Source: Nocardia grenadensis NBRC 108939 (lineage in GTDB: Bacteria; Actinomycetota; Actinomycetes; Mycobacteriales; Mycobacteriaceae). From it: DNA of 64,000 nt. Made by a program: the position numbers and the translations under genes. This document shows, piece after piece, positions 17,634 through 26,728 of the stretch. The notes beneath the pieces are model-generated. The model saw nothing but the letters and a program-made list of their open reading frames with translations, had not been told where the DNA came from and made no database searches. Position 1 is the stretch's first letter. Every line of letters starts with the position of its first letter. Location: contig NZ_BDCJ01000020.1 of assembly GCF_001613445.1 (NCBI RefSeq), positions 124,001 to 188,000 of the forward strand, written 5' to 3'.

Positions 17634-18387
17634 GCGGCTTCACCAATTCGGGGAAGTACAGCGCATCCAGCGTCCCGTTGAGGTACTCGGCGCCCGAGGT
17701 TCCTCCGGTGCCCGGCTGGTCGGCGAGGTGCTTTCGCACGATTTCGAGATGCCGTAACCGCCACTCCCGCAGATATGCGTCGATACCGGCGAGTTGCTCA
17801 CAGATCTCGTATTCGACGCCGTGATACCCGGCGGTGTAGATGCTTCGGAAGATACCGAGCAATTCTGGGGTGGTGTCGCGGCCTCGGCGCCAATCCCGTT
17901 CGAGCAAACGCTTTTGCACCGGATGGCCGCGCCGGTGCAGGTAGCGGATCAGTTCGTCGAACAGACTCGGGCCGTCGGCATATTCCGGAGCGAGATCCCG
18001 CCATTCGGGATGCCGTTTCCCGAGTAGGAATTCCAACGCTCGATACTGTTCGGAATACATGCCGGACGCAGGACCGAGAATCGGTCGAATCCGGTGGAAC
18101 GCGGCGGGCGTCATGGTGTCGAGAACCAGCCATTGATTGTTCAGCAGCAGCAGTATCTGCTGTGCGCGAGCCAACTTCGGCACCACGGGGGCGTCCCTGC
18201 CGAAAGCCTCGCGCGCCGCGGTCAGCTCGTGTAAAAGGAGCTTGAACCACAGCTCGGTAGCTTGATGGTAGATGATGAACAGCATTTCGTCGTGCTGTTC
18301 CGGTTCGGTGCGCACCCGCTGGGCATCGAGTATCCGATCCAGGCCCAGGTACTCCACATAGGCCGCTCTGGCTTGGTCTTTGGTCAT
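17623..18387 (-). CDS. Tryptophan 2,3-dioxygenase
   Basis: 254 residues with the family signatures FIIYHQATELWFKLLLHE near the N-terminus, the heme His in WRLRHLEIV, and GTGGTSGAEYLN at the substrate loop. The heme enzyme opens the indole ring of L-tryptophan with O2 to give N-formylkynurenine. ATG 18387 is preferred (GGAG eight bases before); ATG 18405 is an alternative. It begins the five-gene minus-strand cluster. No kynureninase is seen, which argues for use of kynurenine in biosynthesis rather than complete degradation. Confidence 0.93.
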   Translation of the reverse strand: MTKDQARAAYVEYLGLDRILDAQRVRTEPEQHDEMLFIIYHQATELWFKLLLHELTAAREAFGRDAPVVPKLARAQQILLLLNNQWLVLDTMTPAAFHRIRPILGPASGMYSEQYRALEFLLGKRHPEWRDLAPEYADGPSLFDELIRYLHRRGHPVQKRLLERDWRRGRDTTPELLGIFRSIYTAGYHGVEYEICEQLAGIDAYLREWRLRHLEIVRKHLADQPGTGGTSGAEYLNGTLDALYFPELVKPHDV

Positions 18388-18853
18388 GGACCGGGCTCCG
18401 CTCATCTGGTTGGTGCCGCCTCGGGCGCGGGACGTGCCGGGCCTGGACTCGGTGGGCTGCCGCCGGGGGAGGTGAACCAGCGCACAGGTCTCGCTCGAGG
18501 GTTGTGTCGGGCTTCGCCACCGAGGTGAGTGAAACACAGCCGGCGACTGCACGGGCCGCCGATGCACTGCCCGGCGATCGGCGCGCACGTGAATGTAGCT
18601 CCCGAAACTCGGTCGAATCGGACAGGTGACTTCCCATGGTTGGGCATTGATGTGTCCGGCTCTGGTCGCAGTTCTCGGGCTTGACGGCCGGGGTGACACC
18701 CTCACCAGCCGCCTCGCGGGAGAGTCGCGGTCTCCGCGGTCGAGCTCGCGGTGATGGATCACGGACCGTTCCGGTCGTCCGATTCGGTTCGGGGAAGGTA
18801 TTGACTATGTCTCATATCACATATACAAACGTTCATATACCTGAGGAGGTTGT
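18388..18853. other. Divergent intergenic region between tryptophan cluster and Liv operon
   Basis: About 466 bases. Its right end holds the operator-promoter at 18801-18840. The rest, which should carry the promoter of the dioxygenase cluster, shows no recognisable -10/-35 pair, riboswitch or small gene. A longer dioxygenase frame open to 18762 has no family similarity upstream of 18405 and is taken as chance. Confidence 0.5.
18801..18840 (+). promoter_or_regulatory. Promoter with TetR operator for the Liv-ligase operon
   Basis: -35 TTGACT (18801-18806), 17 bases, then TACAAA (18824-18829). The imperfect palindrome TATACAAACGTTCATATA (18822-18839, centre AACGTT) covers the -10. The same layout and element recur before the second operon (25708-25748), so one repressor, the TetR gene at 25055-25672, likely controls both. 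Confidence 0.75.
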
Positions 18854-20083
18854 ATGTCGGAGCTCATCAGCGCGCCTTTCTCGCGTCGGACGGCGCTTGC
18901 CGGGTTCGGGGCCCTGGCCGCGGCCGGTGCGCTCGCGCTCAGTGGTTGCGGGAGCGGGGCCGGGGGCACCGGGAAGGTGGGGGTGGGGTGGATCGAACCG
19001 AAGACGGGGCGCCTCGCCGCCGCGTACAAGCCGATCTACGTGGGTGGGAGGTTGGCGCTCGACGACATCATTGCCGGTGGCGGCCTGCTCGGCGAGGCGG
19101 CCGAGCTCACCGAGATCGATGACAAGGGCAGTCCCGCGACACAAGCGGCGATCGCGCGACGCGTGGTCGGCGCCGAGCCCACCTTCGTAGTCGGCCCGAC
19201 AGGGAGTTCGCAGGTGCTCGCCTCGGCGAGTGCGCTGGCGCAGAAGGGATTCATCCAGTCGGGCTGGGGTGGCAGCGCGAACCTGGGAAACGGGAAGGAA
19301 TTCCCGTACTTCTATCAGCTCGTCTACAACACCACGCAACAGGCCGAGGCCGCCGTGCGATTTCTGCGGGAGGCGCGTGACAAGAAGCGGATCGGTCTGA
19401 TCGTGGAGAACTCCGAGTTCGGAGAGTCGATCAGGACGGCGGCCATCGACTACCTCGCGTCCGAGTACTCGACCACCCCGGTAGCGGTGGAGACCTTCGA
19501 GGTCGACGCGAACGATCTGACCCCCTACGTCCGCAAACTGGAAGCCGCGAAGGTCGACGGGTTGGGGCTGTTCACCGGGCAGCCGCAGGCGACCATCCTG
19601 ATTCTGCGTGCCATGCGAGCGAGCGGTTTCGCCCCGACGATCGTGTCCCATGATCTGAATTACGTTGACGCGCTCTCGGAATTCCGCGGCGAGCTGCTGG
19701 ACAACTTCTTCGGCACGACGTATCGCGGGTTGACCTACACCGCCACCGAGACCCCACATGAGCGGGTCGTCGCCCTCGCGGGACGTATCGCTGAGCACCC
19801 CGACACCGCAGGTCTCGGCTACTCCGCCATCACGAGTCCGTATTTCGACTACCTCACATTGATGGCCGATCTCGTCGCGCAGGAGAACACCGCCGATCCG
19901 CGGGCACTCAAGAAGGCGCTCGACGGAGTCCAGGGCTATCAGGGTGTGCGCTCGAAGATCGGCTTCACCGCCGACAACCACACCGGGATCGCCGACGAGG
20001 AAATCACGATCGGAACGCTGACCTCGGCGCTGGAACCGGAGTCACTGGGTGGCTTGCTGCGCCGCCGGGCCGACGGGCTGTGA
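18854..20083 (+). CDS. Liv-type ABC transporter substrate-binding lipoprotein
   Basis: 409 residues. The N-terminus has a twin Arg (SRRTALAGFG) and the lipobox LSGC, so it is probably exported and lipid-anchored outside the membrane. The mature part is a type I periplasmic binding fold (branched-chain amino acid type): GPTGSSQVLASASALAQ and later ENSEFGESI. GAGGAGG precedes the ATG. It starts the operon binding protein - permease - permease/ATPase - ATPase - acyl-CoA ligase. The ligase suggests that the imported compound is a carboxylic acid rather than an amino acid. Confidence 0.92.
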   Translation: MSELISAPFSRRTALAGFGALAAAGALALSGCGSGAGGTGKVGVGWIEPKTGRLAAAYKPIYVGGRLALDDIIAGGGLLGEAAELTEIDDKGSPATQAAIARRVVGAEPTFVVGPTGSSQVLASASALAQKGFIQSGWGGSANLGNGKEFPYFYQLVYNTTQQAEAAVRFLREARDKKRIGLIVENSEFGESIRTAAIDYLASEYSTTPVAVETFEVDANDLTPYVRKLEAAKVDGLGLFTGQPQATILILRAMRASGFAPTIVSHDLNYVDALSEFRGELLDNFFGTTYRGLTYTATETPHERVVALAGRIAEHPDTAGLGYSAITSPYFDYLTLMADLVAQENTADPRALKKALDGVQGYQGVRSKIGFTADNHTGIADEEITIGTLTSALEPESLGGLLRRRADGL

Positions 20084-20090
20084 GGCCGGA

Positions 20091-20966
20091 ATGCTGACAG
20101 ATATCGTCGTGCCGGGCCTGACCTTCGGCAGTATCTACGCGCTCATCGCCATGAGCTTCAATGTGTCCTATCGGCCGACCAACGTGGTCAACTTCGCGCA
20201 GGGCGAGCTGGTCATGGTCGGAGCGATGGTGGTCGCGGCGACCTCGCTCGGTGGACTGCCGTGGGGGTTGGCCGCGGTGGCCGTCATGGTTCTCGTCGGC
20301 GCGATCGCCCTGGTGGAGGAACGGATCGCGGTGACCCCGGTGTTGCGCCGGTCGAGCCACGCGACCGGCTGGGTCATTACGACTCTGGCGTTTTCGCTGG
20401 TGATCGGCGAGGTGGCGGGGAAGCTGTGGACCGATCAGCCTCGCGCTGTCGCACCGCCCGCCCCATTGTCGCTGGACCGGATCGACCTGGCAGGCGTGAG
20501 CTTCAACTCCTATCAGGCCGCGGTGGTGGTCGCGGCGGTGCTGGTCATGCTCGTGCTGCAACGTATCGACCGGACGCCGCTCGGATGCGCGATGCGCGCC
20601 GTTGCCGCCGACCGCGACGGCGCCCGCCTGCGCGGCGTGAATCCGTCTTCGCTGACCCGGCAATCGTTCTTCATCAGTGGTGCGCTCGCCGGGCTGGCCG
20701 GGCTTTTGGCCGCCCCCTTGCTGCTGGCCTCTCTCGGCATGGGTTTGGCGCTTCTCATCAAGGGTTTCGCCACCCTGGCCATCGGCGGTATCGGATCCAA
20801 CAAGGGCGCGCTGCTCGCGGGCTGGACGCTCGGTCTGGTGGAGGCCATCGGCACCAACTACGTGAGTCCCGGGCTCCAGACCGTGGTGCTGTTCGTCTTC
20901 ATGCTCGCGTTCCTGCTTCTTCGCCCGAACGGGGTACTGGGCCAGAAGGTGATGCGCCATGTCTGA
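20091..20966 (+). CDS. ABC transporter permease, LivH type
   Basis: 291 residues, about eight membrane segments. It shows the LivH pattern GLTFGSIYALIAMSFNV near the start, NFAQGELVM, and a late loop AIGGIGSNKGALLAGWTLG. ATG 20091 lies eight bases after the stop of the binding protein. An earlier in-frame start at 20049 would overlap that gene and is rejected. It forms the membrane pore with the LivM part of the next protein. Confidence 0.92.
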   Translation: MLTDIVVPGLTFGSIYALIAMSFNVSYRPTNVVNFAQGELVMVGAMVVAATSLGGLPWGLAAVAVMVLVGAIALVEERIAVTPVLRRSSHATGWVITTLAFSLVIGEVAGKLWTDQPRAVAPPAPLSLDRIDLAGVSFNSYQAAVVVAAVLVMLVLQRIDRTPLGCAMRAVAADRDGARLRGVNPSSLTRQSFFISGALAGLAGLLAAPLLLASLGMGLALLIKGFATLAIGGIGSNKGALLAGWTLGLVEAIGTNYVSPGLQTVVLFVFMLAFLLLRPNGVLGQKVMRHV

Positions 20967-22725
20967 TCGTCGCACGGTCCGGTTCGCGCTTATCGGCGCC
21001 GCAGTTGTCCTGCTCCTCGCGCTGCCGCTGGTCAATGCGCATCCCTCGTTCATCTACCTCGCGGCGATGGTAGGAATTCTCGCCCTCGTCGCGATGGGCC
21101 TGAATGTGACGATGGGCTACACCGGACAGGTCTCGCTGGGGCACGGTGCGCTGGTAGCCGTCGGGGCGTACACGGCGGCGATCCTGATGACCGATCAGGG
21201 TTGGTCGTTCTGGTTCGCCGCCGCGGTCGCCACGCTCACCGGCACGCTGGCCGGAGCGGTCATGGCACTGCCCGCATTACGACTGTCGTCGTGGTACATC
21301 GCGCTGATCACCCTGGGCTTCGCGATGGTCGCGCGCACCCTGATCGTGGAGCTCGAGTGGCTCACCGGCGGGTATGCCGGGATCGTCGGCATCCCGCGTC
21401 CGAGTGTCGGGGCGATCGAGCTCGGTGACCGCGGGGTGTACTGGCTGGTGATCGTCGTCGACCTGATCGTGCTGGCCTTGATCGCGAGCACGGCCCGCTC
21501 CCGGATCGGACGGTCGATGATGGTGGTGCGGGAATCGCCGGAGCTCGCGCGCGCCGTCGGTGTCGACGCCACCGTGGTCAAACTGGCCGCTTTCGCCGTG
21601 GGTGGTGCCGCGGCGGGGCTCGCCGGGGCGCTGCTGGCCGCCAACAACGGGATGGTCTCGCCCGACGACTTCACCCTCGATTTCTCCATCTTCTTCCTGA
21701 TCGTGGTGATCATCGGCGGTGCGGGTCGGTTGTGGGGGCCGATTGTCGGCACCCTGGTGTTCTTCGCCGTGCCGGAGCTGCTTACCTCGCTCGATCAGTG
21801 GCGTGGGCTCATCTACGGTGTCGGTCTGCTGTTCCTGATGGTGTTCGCACCACGCGGCATCATCGGTGCGGTCGAGGCGTGGCGGGATCGCCGTACCCGG
21901 CGCTCGGACCCCGTCCCGGAGAAGCCGCTGCTCGCCCGGTCCGAGCATATGGCGTCCGGCGCGCCCGCGGCACTGTCGATATCGGAGGTGTCGAAGTCCT
22001 TCGGCGGTGTCCGAGCGCTCGACGGCGTCAGCGTCGAGGTGGTGCCGGGATCGGTGCACGCCATCGTCGGGCCGAACGGGTCCGGTAAGACCACGCTGCT
22101 CAATATTGTCAGTCGCATGCTGGTCCCGGATTCAGGGCGGGTGCGCCTCGACGAGACCGACCTGCTGTCGACCCGGGCCGAGCGGCTGGCCGCTTCCGGT
22201 GTCGCACGGGTCTTCCAGACACCCAAGCTCCTTCCGGAGGCGTCCGTCTCCGACAACGTGGTCCTCGGCGGATACGCGCGCCGCACCGCTTCGGTACTGG
22301 GGGTCGTCCTGCGGACTCCCGGTGGACGTCGGGAGGAACGGGAGGTCCGTGCGCACGCGCACGAGGTGTTGGTCGAACTCGGCCTGGGATCCTCGGAATC
22401 GTCGCAGGCCGATCTCCTGCCACACGGGCGGCAGCGGCTGCTGGAGTTGTGTCGCGCGCTCGTCGCCCGGCCTCGCCTGCTGATTCTGGACGAGCCCGCC
22501 GCGGGGCTGGCTCCCCATGAGCTCAGTGCGCTGGAACAGTTGATCGGCTCGATTCGGGACGGCGGGACGACGGTACTGCTGGTCGAACACCATATCGAGC
22601 TGGTGGCGCGGGTGGCCGACACGGTGACCGTGCTCGATCGCGGCCGATTGGTCGTGACGGCGACACCTGGCGAGGCGCTGGCGGATCGCCGGGTTGTCGA
22701 GGCCTATCTGGGAGTGAGCTCATGA
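20959..22725 (+). CDS. Fused LivM permease and LivG ATPase
   Basis: 588 residues. Residues 1-315 are a LivM-type permease (MGLNVTMGYTGQVSLGHGAL; YAGIVGIPRP); residues about 335-588 are an ABC ATPase with Walker A GPNGSGKTT, signature LLPHGRQRLLELCRAL and Walker B LLILDEPAAG. In most genomes these are separate genes. The ATG overlaps the previous stop by eight bases. The fusion ties one ATPase physically to one permease half. Confidence 0.92.
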   Translation: MSDRRTVRFALIGAAVVLLLALPLVNAHPSFIYLAAMVGILALVAMGLNVTMGYTGQVSLGHGALVAVGAYTAAILMTDQGWSFWFAAAVATLTGTLAGAVMALPALRLSSWYIALITLGFAMVARTLIVELEWLTGGYAGIVGIPRPSVGAIELGDRGVYWLVIVVDLIVLALIASTARSRIGRSMMVVRESPELARAVGVDATVVKLAAFAVGGAAAGLAGALLAANNGMVSPDDFTLDFSIFFLIVVIIGGAGRLWGPIVGTLVFFAVPELLTSLDQWRGLIYGVGLLFLMVFAPRGIIGAVEAWRDRRTRRSDPVPEKPLLARSEHMASGAPAALSISEVSKSFGGVRALDGVSVEVVPGSVHAIVGPNGSGKTTLLNIVSRMLVPDSGRVRLDETDLLSTRAERLAASGVARVFQTPKLLPEASVSDNVVLGGYARRTASVLGVVLRTPGGRREEREVRAHAHEVLVELGLGSSESSQADLLPHGRQRLLELCRALVARPRLLILDEPAAGLAPHELSALEQLIGSIRDGGTTVLLVEHHIELVARVADTVTVLDRGRLVVTATPGEALADRRVVEAYLGVSS

Positions 22726-23456
22726 GCGATGATGTTGTTCTCGTAGCGGAGAACGTGCACGCGGGTTACGGTCCGGTTCCGGTGGTCGCGGCGGTCGATC
22801 TGACTGTGTCGCGCGGAGAGATCCTGGCCGTCGTGGGTGCCAACGGCGCGGGCAAGACCACCCTGCTCAGTGCCCTGTCGGGATTGCTGCCGCCGGCCGA
22901 AGGACGACTGATCGTCGACGGTGTCCCGGTGCGGAAAGCGAGCCCGGACCGGCTTATCGAGCTGGGGGTGGCGCTGGTGCCCGAGGGCCGGCGGCTGTTC
23001 AACGGGCTCACCGTGGACGAGCACCTTCGGATGGGCCTGTGGAAGCAGCGGCTGCCCCGCCGGATCGCCGCCGAGCGGCGGGAGCGGGTGGTCGAGCTCT
23101 TTCCGATTCTGCACGAACGACGGAATTCGCCGGCCGAGGTGCTCAGCGGCGGAGAGCAGCAGATGCTGGCCATCGGGCTGGCGCTGATGCGCGCACCCCG
23201 GCTGTTGATGCTCGACGAACCGTCGATCGGACTCGCGCCGGTCATCATCGACCGGGTCTTCGACGTGCTGGCCGCGCTGCGCGCCGAAGGGCAGGCGATC
23301 ATCATCGTCGAACAGCGGGTACAGAAGGTGCTGGAGCGGGCCGACCGGGCTGCCGTCCTGCAGAACGGCCGGGTGGTCGTCACCGGTCCGGCTGCGTCGC
23401 TGGTGGACGATCCGCGACTTCGGGCCGCGTATCTGGGAACAAAGGAAGTGCGATGA
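22722..23456 (+). CDS. ABC transporter ATPase, LivF type
   Basis: 244 residues: Walker A GANGAGKTT, signature LSGGEQQMLAIG, Walker B LLMLDEPSIGL, and the LivF phrase LVPEGRRLFNGLTVDEHL. The start overlaps the previous stop as ATGA. It is the second ATPase of the importer and pairs with the LivG part of the fused protein. The next start again overlaps as ATGA. Confidence 0.93.
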   Translation: MSDDVVLVAENVHAGYGPVPVVAAVDLTVSRGEILAVVGANGAGKTTLLSALSGLLPPAEGRLIVDGVPVRKASPDRLIELGVALVPEGRRLFNGLTVDEHLRMGLWKQRLPRRIAAERRERVVELFPILHERRNSPAEVLSGGEQQMLAIGLALMRAPRLLMLDEPSIGLAPVIIDRVFDVLAALRAEGQAIIIVEQRVQKVLERADRAAVLQNGRVVVTGPAASLVDDPRLRAAYLGTKEVR

Positions 23457-25054
23457 CGAGTTGGTTGCGTCCCGCGGACGAATGTGTCCTCCCCACGGTG
23501 CTGCGGTGGCGGGCAACCGAGCACCCCGACCGGGTTTTCGTGGTCTTCGAGGATGGCGTCGAGTGGACCTACGCGCGGATGTTACGAGAGGCCGAGCAGG
23601 TGGCCGCCGGGCTGGCGACGCTCGGCGTCGGCCGGGGCGATCGAGTCGTCTCATGGTTGCCGAACGGACCGGACGCGCTTCGGGTGTGGTTCGGCGTCAA
23701 CATACTCGGTGCGGTCCTCGTGCCGCTCAATACCGCCTATCGCGGCGGGCTGCTCGAACACGCCATCCGGCTCTCCGGCGCCGAGGTAGCGGTCGTGCAT
23801 CCCGACCTGCTGCCGCGGTTGCGCGAGATCGATCTCCACAGCGTCCGCGAGGTGGTCGCCGTCGGTTCCGGTGATCCCGGTCCGCTCGCTGCCACCGTGC
23901 ACGATGCGGCGATCTTCGCGGGCGGTCGGGCGAGCCCCCCTGCGGTGGACCTCGCACCGTGGGACACCTACGCGATCATCCTGACCTCGGGCACCACCGG
24001 TCCGTCCAAGGGGGTGATCTGTACCTACGCGCAGCTCAGCGCCTGCGCGGAGGCTGCTTTCGAAGATAATTTCGGTGCCGATGATCGGTACCTGGTGACC
24101 CTTCCGCTCTTCCACGCCGGCGGCACCATCGGAGTCAACGCGGCAGTCGTGCTGGGCGGCAGCATCACACTGACCACCGAGTTCCGGACCTCGGAGTTCT
24201 GGAATCTGGTGCGGGCCACCGGTTGCACCCATGTCACGTTGCTGGGGGTCATGGCAACCTTCCTCGGCAAGCAACCGGAGTCCCCCACGGATACCGAGCA
24301 TCCGTTGCGCCGGGTCTTCATGATTCCGCTGTCCGATGACGCGGCGGAGTTCGCGCGGCGGTTCGACGTCGATCTCGTCGCTATGTTCAATATGACGGAG
24401 GTGTCGATTCCCATCATCTCCGAGCCCAACCCGTCTGTCGTGGGGACCTCGGGCCGGGTACGACCGGGGGTGGAGGCCCGGCTGGTGGACGAGCACGACC
24501 GCGAGGTCGCGGACGGGACCGTCGGTGAGCTGATCGTGCGAGCGGATCGCCCCTGGATCATCGCGAACGGCTATCTGGGCAGGCCCGAGGCGACCGCGGC
24601 GGCGTGGCGCAATGGATGGTTCCACACCGGTGACGCGTTCCGGCGCGTCGACGGGGAGTTCTTCTTCGTCGACCGGCTCGGTGACACCATTCGTCGGCGT
24701 GGCGAGAATATCTCCTCCTTCGAGGTGGAAAGTGAGATCCTCGCGCACCCTGATGTGCAGGAGGTCGCGGTGGTGGCGACGCCCAGCCCGGATGGGGAGG
24801 ATGAGGTGCTCGCGGTGGTGGCGCCCGTCGAGGGCCACCGGATAGATGTCGTGGAGTTGCTGGAGTTCGTCCGTCCGCGCATGGCGCATTTCATGGTGCC
24901 GAGGTTCGTCCGAGTTCTGGACGCGCTGCCCAAAACGCCCACCAGCAAAATCCAGAAGCACCTGCTGCGGACCGAAGGCATCACCGCGGACACGCTGGAT
25001 CGGGAGGACCTCGGTGTGGTGGTCAAGCGCGGCCGGTTGGGCTCGCGAGAGTAG
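23453..25054 (+). CDS. Acyl-CoA synthetase (AMP-forming)
   Basis: 533 residues of the ANL superfamily: phosphate loop ILTSGTTGPSKGV, GWFHTGD motif, hinge RGENISSFEVE, and the catalytic Lys in TPTSKIQKHLLR. It converts a carboxylic acid, ATP and CoA to the acyl-CoA. It resembles crotonobetaine/carnitine-CoA ligases, but the substrate is unproven. ATG 23453 overlaps the LivF stop (ATGA); an upstream in-frame extension lies inside livF. As last gene of the import operon it traps the imported acid as a CoA thioester. Confidence 0.92.
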   Translation: MTSWLRPADECVLPTVLRWRATEHPDRVFVVFEDGVEWTYARMLREAEQVAAGLATLGVGRGDRVVSWLPNGPDALRVWFGVNILGAVLVPLNTAYRGGLLEHAIRLSGAEVAVVHPDLLPRLREIDLHSVREVVAVGSGDPGPLAATVHDAAIFAGGRASPPAVDLAPWDTYAIILTSGTTGPSKGVICTYAQLSACAEAAFEDNFGADDRYLVTLPLFHAGGTIGVNAAVVLGGSITLTTEFRTSEFWNLVRATGCTHVTLLGVMATFLGKQPESPTDTEHPLRRVFMIPLSDDAAEFARRFDVDLVAMFNMTEVSIPIISEPNPSVVGTSGRVRPGVEARLVDEHDREVADGTVGELIVRADRPWIIANGYLGRPEATAAAWRNGWFHTGDAFRRVDGEFFFVDRLGDTIRRRGENISSFEVESEILAHPDVQEVAVVATPSPDGEDEVLAVVAPVEGHRIDVVELLEFVRPRMAHFMVPRFVRVLDALPKTPTSKIQKHLLRTEGITADTLDREDLGVVVKRGRLGSRE

Positions 25055-25672
25055 TCAGTGTTGTCTCGTCCCCACCATGAGCATGACGATCTCGGTGTGC
25101 TGCCGGGCCAGCTCGGCTGAATCGAGTCGGCCCGCGGGCCGGAACCACTGGCCGGCGTTCATGCACAGATCGAGAATCGACTTCGCCGCGATGTCCACGT
25201 CGATGCCCCGTTCCGGAAAGGTGAAGGTGTCATTCTCCACGCCGCGGCGCAGGCATTGTTCGAAGATCTCGCGAACCTCGCGCTGGCGCTGGAGAATTGT
25301 CGCGCCGCGGTCCGCGGGCAGGTGCCGCCATTCGCGCTGACTGACCATCCCCTCGATCTGGCGCTCGGTGTGGAAGGTGGAAATGGCCGCCACGATGGCC
25401 CGGAGTTGTTCGGCCGGGTCGTCACCGGCGGTGGCGAGTCCGTCGCGTAGCGCGGTGAGGGTGTCGTCGTGTGATCGCTCGAGGATCGCGAAGAGGACGT
25501 CTTCCTTCGATGCGTAGTGGTTGTACAGCGAGCCGGCGGTGACCTGGCACGCCGTCATGATTCGCCGTACCGAGGTGGCGGGGTAGCCGTCTCTGAAGAA
25601 CAGCCCGGCGGCGACGTCGAGGATGCGCTGGGCGGTGTCGGTCGTGCGGGCATCGCTACGAGGTTCGGTCAC
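25055..25672 (-). CDS. TetR family regulator of the catabolic island
   Basis: 205 residues, GTG start. HTH at about residues 12-60 (SVRRIMTACQVTAGSLYNHY); the C-terminal region MNAGQWFRPAGRLDSAELA is typical of TetR proteins that sense acyl-CoA or related ligands. The stop codon directly abuts the convergent ligase stop, and the gene is divergent from the second catabolic operon. Operator-like elements lie in its own promoter region (25690-25708) and before both operons, supporting autoregulation and local repression relieved by a pathway acyl-CoA (inference). Confidence 0.9.
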   Translation of the reverse strand: MTEPRSDARTTDTAQRILDVAAGLFFRDGYPATSVRRIMTACQVTAGSLYNHYASKEDVLFAILERSHDDTLTALRDGLATAGDDPAEQLRAIVAAISTFHTERQIEGMVSQREWRHLPADRGATILQRQREVREIFEQCLRRGVENDTFTFPERGIDVDIAAKSILDLCMNAGQWFRPAGRLDSAELARQHTEIVMLMVGTRQH

Positions 25673-25688
25673 ATCCCGAGATTAGCAG

Positions 25689-25748
25689 TTATATGAACGA
25701 ACATTTGTTGACGTACTTTCCGCATGCTGGTAAACAAACGTTCATAGA
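25689..25748. promoter_or_regulatory. Promoter and operators of the second catabolic operon
   Basis: Plus strand: -35 TTGACG (25708-25713), 17 bases, -10 TAAACA (25731-25736), with TAAACAAACGTTCATAGA (25731-25748) covering the -10, matching the element at 18822-18839 in 16 of 18 positions. A second, weaker half-site TATATGAACG lies at 25690-25699 toward the TetR gene. The spacing of -35, -10 and operator is the same as in the first operon. Confidence 0.75.
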
Positions 25749-25759
25749 TATTTGGAGGT

Positions 25760-26728
25760 ATGGTGAAACAGCAGTCCGTGATCGACATGTGCGATGTCGT
25801 TTTCGACGAACAGGGCTGGCGGGCATACCTCCACGCCCTGCTCGGGAACGCACCTCGCTATCTCGAGGTCTTCGCCGGTCGATTCGGGCGGCTCAGCGGG
25901 CGATCGGCAGCGAGTGTGATGAAGGCATTCGCTGCCGATCCCGGCAACACCATCGGTTGGCTGGCCGAACGGCTCGGGTCGACCGAACCGCATGCGCACG
26001 CCGCGCGCCTGGCCGCGGACGGCATCCGGGCGCAGGTCGTGCACGGCGGTCCGTGGCCCACCACGCACGGCACGGTCAACGACCTGGTTGCCGCGCAGGT
26101 CGCCGCACACCCGGAATGTCTGATCGGCTGGGCGGGAGTGAGTCTGCGGGAGCCGGGTCCGGCGTTGACCGAGGCCATCCGAGCACTCGGAGAATTGCGG
26201 CTGACCGGTCTCTCGATCATCCCGTTTCTCGACGGAATCGACGTCGGCGACCAGGTCCACGATCCGCTGTGGCGACTATGCGTGGAACACGATGTGCCGG
26301 TCTGGATACACAGCGGCCAGCACTTCCGCACCACGGTCCCCGCGGGGATCTCCGCTCCTTCGGTGATCGACCGGATCGCCGGACGCCACCCCGATCTGCG
26401 CATCGTCATGGGACACGGTGGCTGGCCCTGGGTCCTCGAGGCCATCGCGCTGCTGCAACGCCATCCGCGCGTGTACCTCGAGTTCTCCTCCCACGACCCG
26501 GCGACGATGGCCGCGGCCGGCTCCGGCTGGGAACCGCTGTTCCTACACGGTGCTCGCTCGATACAGCGCCAGATCATGTTCGGCTCCACCAGTTGGACGC
26601 ACGGACGATCGGTGCGCGAGATCGCCGATCGGGCGGACCGGCTGCCCATCGACGAAGATGTGCGGCACGCCTGGCTGTACGGCAATGCCGAACGGATGCT
26701 CCGACTCGACGCGGTGGTGTCGCGATGA
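25760..26728 (+). CDS. Amidohydrolase-2 family protein lacking usual metal ligands
   Basis: 322 residues with the TIM-barrel pattern of ACMSD/resorcylate decarboxylase-like proteins: VWIHSGQHF, VMGHGGWPW, late LYGNAERML. The N-terminal HxH is absent (the start reads VIDMCDVVF) and the usual Asp in FGSD is Thr (FGSTSW). So metal binding is probably altered or lost, and the reaction is uncertain (hydrolysis, decarboxylation or hydration). GGAGG ends one base before ATG 25760, so the neighbouring GTG 25763 may be used. It is the first gene of the second operon. Confidence 0.8.
   Translation: MVKQQSVIDMCDVVFDEQGWRAYLHALLGNAPRYLEVFAGRFGRLSGRSAASVMKAFAADPGNTIGWLAERLGSTEPHAHAARLAADGIRAQVVHGGPWPTTHGTVNDLVAAQVAAHPECLIGWAGVSLREPGPALTEAIRALGELRLTGLSIIPFLDGIDVGDQVHDPLWRLCVEHDVPVWIHSGQHFRTTVPAGISAPSVIDRIAGRHPDLRIVMGHGGWPWVLEAIALLQRHPRVYLEFSSHDPATMAAAGSGWEPLFLHGARSIQRQIMFGSTSWTHGRSVREIADRADRLPIDEDVRHAWLYGNAERMLRLDAVVSR

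Noticed and set aside
18388..18762. N-terminal extension of tryptophan dioxygenase
   Set aside because: The added 125 residues are Arg/Pro/Ser noise without similarity, while ATG 18387 has an SD and the known N-terminus.
18833..19981. A long frame antisense to the Liv binding protein
   Set aside because: The sense strand has a lipobox, SD and full binding-protein fold; the antisense translation has none.
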